Shown here piece by piece: positions 62,577 through 64,000 of a stretch of DNA of 64,000 nucleotides. This DNA is from Pseudobdellovibrionaceae bacterium (GTDB lineage Bacteria > Bdellovibrionota > Bdellovibrionia > Bdellovibrionales > UBA1609): contig JAMLIO010000006.1 of NCBI GenBank assembly GCA_023954155.1, positions 62,001-126,000 on the forward strand, read 5' to 3'. The notes under the pieces are model-generated. The model did no database searches and had not been told where the DNA came from. It was given only the letters and a program-made list of their open reading frames with translations. The position numbers were made by a program, and so were the translations under genes. How positions within the stretch are numbered: the first letter of the stretch is position 1; every line of letters begins with the position of its first letter.

Positions 62577-63836
62577 TTAAATGGAATTAAATCCAAACTT
62601 TGTGACATCTGATACTTCAGATGTCCCTTCATCTAGAGTAGGTGTTGTTTTCGCTGACTTGGTTTGCTCCCATTCGTTTAAATACATGGGGTGGACCTCT
62701 GGTTTTTTGATCTCTTCAGGTCGTGGGTTGATGTACTTCTCTTGCACCCCATCCCAACCTTTAAAGTGATGCGCCTCCTCTGTCACCTGTGTGATGAAAT
62801 CGGGCACTAGATAGGCCTTCCCCCCTCCACTAGGTATATCTACAGACAAATTCGGCATGCTTAAGCCCGACATGTGCCCCCATAGCTCGCGTTGAATGGC
62901 TAAGGAGTCTTGGATGGACGTGCGCAAATGATCTGTGCCCTCTGAAGGATCACACTGAAACATATAGTAGGGTTTGACTCGGTAATACAGCAATCGACGA
63001 TTTAAGGCTTGCACAAGAGCAGGATGATTGTTCACACCATTTAGCAATACCATCTGATTCATGATGGGGAAACCTGCATCCACTAAGCGAGTCAACGCTT
63101 GGACACTTTGAACCGTCAACTCATCGGGATGATTAAAGTGGGTCATCAGGTATATAGGGTGGTACATTTTTAACATTTGAACCAGTGATTCTGAAATGCG
63201 CATGGGCATAATGACAGGCATGCGTGTTCCTATACGAATGATCTCAATGTGATCTATAGATCTTAAATCTGAAAGGATCTTTTCCAAACGTGAATCTGAA
63301 AGTGTTAAAGGATCACCACCTGATAGAATGACTTCCCGAATCCCTTTATGCTGCTTGATATAATCTAACGCCAGAGAATACTCTTGGGCCTTAGGGAAAG
63401 CTTGGTCCTTCCCCGTAAAATGTTTACGCGTGCAGTACCGACAGTACACACTGCAAAAGTCCGTCACTAAAAATAATACTCGATCTGAATAACGATGAAT
63501 GATTCTTGGAGCAGGGTTATTTTGATTTTCCCCAAGTGGATCAAATTGAGACTGCGTACCTGCACTGAACTCCTTCTGGGTGCCTAAAAAAATTTGTCGA
63601 AGAGGATGTTGCGGCCCCAAGTGTTTTAAAAAGGCCACTGTATAGGGGTTCATACGAAATTTAAAATGCGTGGACTGTTGATTTTGAAAAAACTGATGTT
63701 CGCTGACGTTTAAATCTAGATGCTGTAACACTTGCTCGTAAGACGAAATGGAGTTTTTGACCTGCCAAGTCCAACTGTCCCAATCTGTGTGAGAGACTCC
63801 CTGATAAGGCTGAATGTCTACGGGCTTAAACTTCAT
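62577..63836 (-). CDS. KamA-family radical SAM aminomutase (lysine/glutamate 2,3-aminomutase-like)
   Basis: 419 aa. The radical SAM cluster is C128-x3-C132-x2-C135 (CSVYCRYC), followed by TRKHF, VILSGGDPLTLSD and RIGTRMPVIMP; PSGGGKAYLVP near residue 338 supplies the PLP lysine. The family includes lysine 2,3-aminomutase (beta-lysine), glutamate 2,3-aminomutase and EpmB; length and the PLP site argue against EpmB alone, but the exact substrate is open. No epmA or efp is in view. Confidence 0.85.
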   Translation of the reverse strand: MKFKPVDIQPYQGVSHTDWDSWTWQVKNSISSYEQVLQHLDLNVSEHQFFQNQQSTHFKFRMNPYTVAFLKHLGPQHPLRQIFLGTQKEFSAGTQSQFDPLGENQNNPAPRIIHRYSDRVLFLVTDFCSVYCRYCTRKHFTGKDQAFPKAQEYSLALDYIKQHKGIREVILSGGDPLTLSDSRLEKILSDLRSIDHIEIIRIGTRMPVIMPMRISESLVQMLKMYHPIYLMTHFNHPDELTVQSVQALTRLVDAGFPIMNQMVLLNGVNNHPALVQALNRRLLYYRVKPYYMFQCDPSEGTDHLRTSIQDSLAIQRELWGHMSGLSMPNLSVDIPSGGGKAYLVPDFITQVTEEAHHFKGWDGVQEKYINPRPEEIKKPEVHPMYLNEWEQTKSAKTTPTLDEGTSEVSDVTKFGFNSI

Positions 63837-63944
63837 GGCCCAACCCTAAAACAGCCCCCTGTCTTTGGCAAAGAGATTTCTGCTTGTACTGCACACGGAC
63901 CTGCCGTAGAATTTTTGCTCAGGAAACACTGATAGAGGTAAGAT

Positions 63945-64000
63945 ATGTCTCAGTCATTTTTTACAAAACATCTATGCTCTAAAGCTCTTTTAATACTAGC
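63945..64000 (+). CDS. Exported protein, start only (runs off the right edge)
   Basis: ATG at 63945 with GAGG upstream opens MSQSFFTKHLCSKALLILA..., a basic-then-hydrophobic start typical of a signal peptide. Only 18 codons are visible, so no function can be given. Confidence 0.4.
   Translation, partial: MSQSFFTKHLCSKALLIL

Noticed and set aside
1-64000. tRNA, rRNA, CRISPR arrays, prophage or insertion-sequence genes
   Set aside because: I looked for cloverleaf ends, regular spacer repeats and transposase or integrase motifs and saw none that I could support.

Overview
The window looks like chromosome from a Gram-negative, flagellated bacterium with an unusually large set of exported murein-active and outer-membrane proteins. 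I think a Bdellovibrionota or other delta-type lineage is most likely. That is inferred from gene content (flgM-csrA-fliW, a CFI-box C-terminal protein, a PEGA-domain Ser/Thr kinase, a TonB-C protein, several secreted peptidases) and not from any marker I could place on a tree. Coding density is high and base composition moderate, with a more AT-rich block at about 18.3-23.1 kb. I found no rRNA, tRNA, transposase, phage module or CRISPR array.

Layout. 0-4.8 kb: rsmE (cut by the window edge), prmA, fliW, csrA and flgM on the minus strand, then an MltD-like lytic transglycosylase, aspartate kinase and a lipoprotein. 4.9-5.7 kb: two copies of a large structured palindrome (E1, E2) in inverted orientation. 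5.8-11.3 kb: recA, cinA and pgpA on minus, divergent from recX-alaS; one block inversion would restore the common order pgpA-cinA-recA-recX-alaS. 11.3-14.6 kb: arginase, an M14 carboxypeptidase and an MFS transporter. 14.65 kb: a third palindrome (E3). 15-23 kb: an M74-type murein endopeptidase lipoprotein, a polytopic membrane protein and a three-gene, AT-rich minus-strand operon for exported or large proteins that includes a second M74-like domain. 23-26 kb: an overlapping ATP-grasp, PLP-decarboxylase and glutathione-peroxidase operon. 26-32 kb: mutY, a DEAD-box helicase, an alpha/beta hydrolase, pcnB and tatA. 32-42.5 kb: transketolase, an adenosine deaminase-like enzyme, a dolichol/DAG-kinase-like protein, asd, envelope proteins, truA and rplM-rpsI. 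42.8-46.7 kb: two exported proteins, a HAD-type protein and a large metallophosphoesterase resembling phage T5 A1-type proteins. 46.7-46.9 kb: a fourth giant palindrome (E4) of different sequence. 46.9-64 kb: an M23 peptidase, PP2C phosphatase, TonB-C protein, aceE, an O-methyltransferase, an L,D-transpeptidase-like protein, a fused peptide-ABC ATPase, sodC, rlmE, a deoxyhypusine-synthase-like enzyme, coaE, a Ser/Thr kinase, a KamA-family aminomutase and the start of an exported protein.

The strongest undescribed signal is the palindrome family. E1, E2 and E3 share a core of 66-67 nt that folds into nested hairpins, set inside long, nearly perfect arms (38-50 nt) whose sequence differs between loci. 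Paired compensatory substitutions occur in both the core and the arms, so the fold itself appears to be selected. E4 has the same architecture with an unrelated core, and its left arm is an inverted copy of the last codons of the neighbouring M23 peptidase gene, which suggests that arms can be copied from flanking DNA. Other leads are a short GG[F/Y]VIT[G/A]PD motif shared by two unrelated cell-wall enzymes, the secreted nuclease-like operon, the ATP-grasp/decarboxylase operon, and a possible RNA switch masking the ribosome-binding site of the peptide-ABC ATPase gene.
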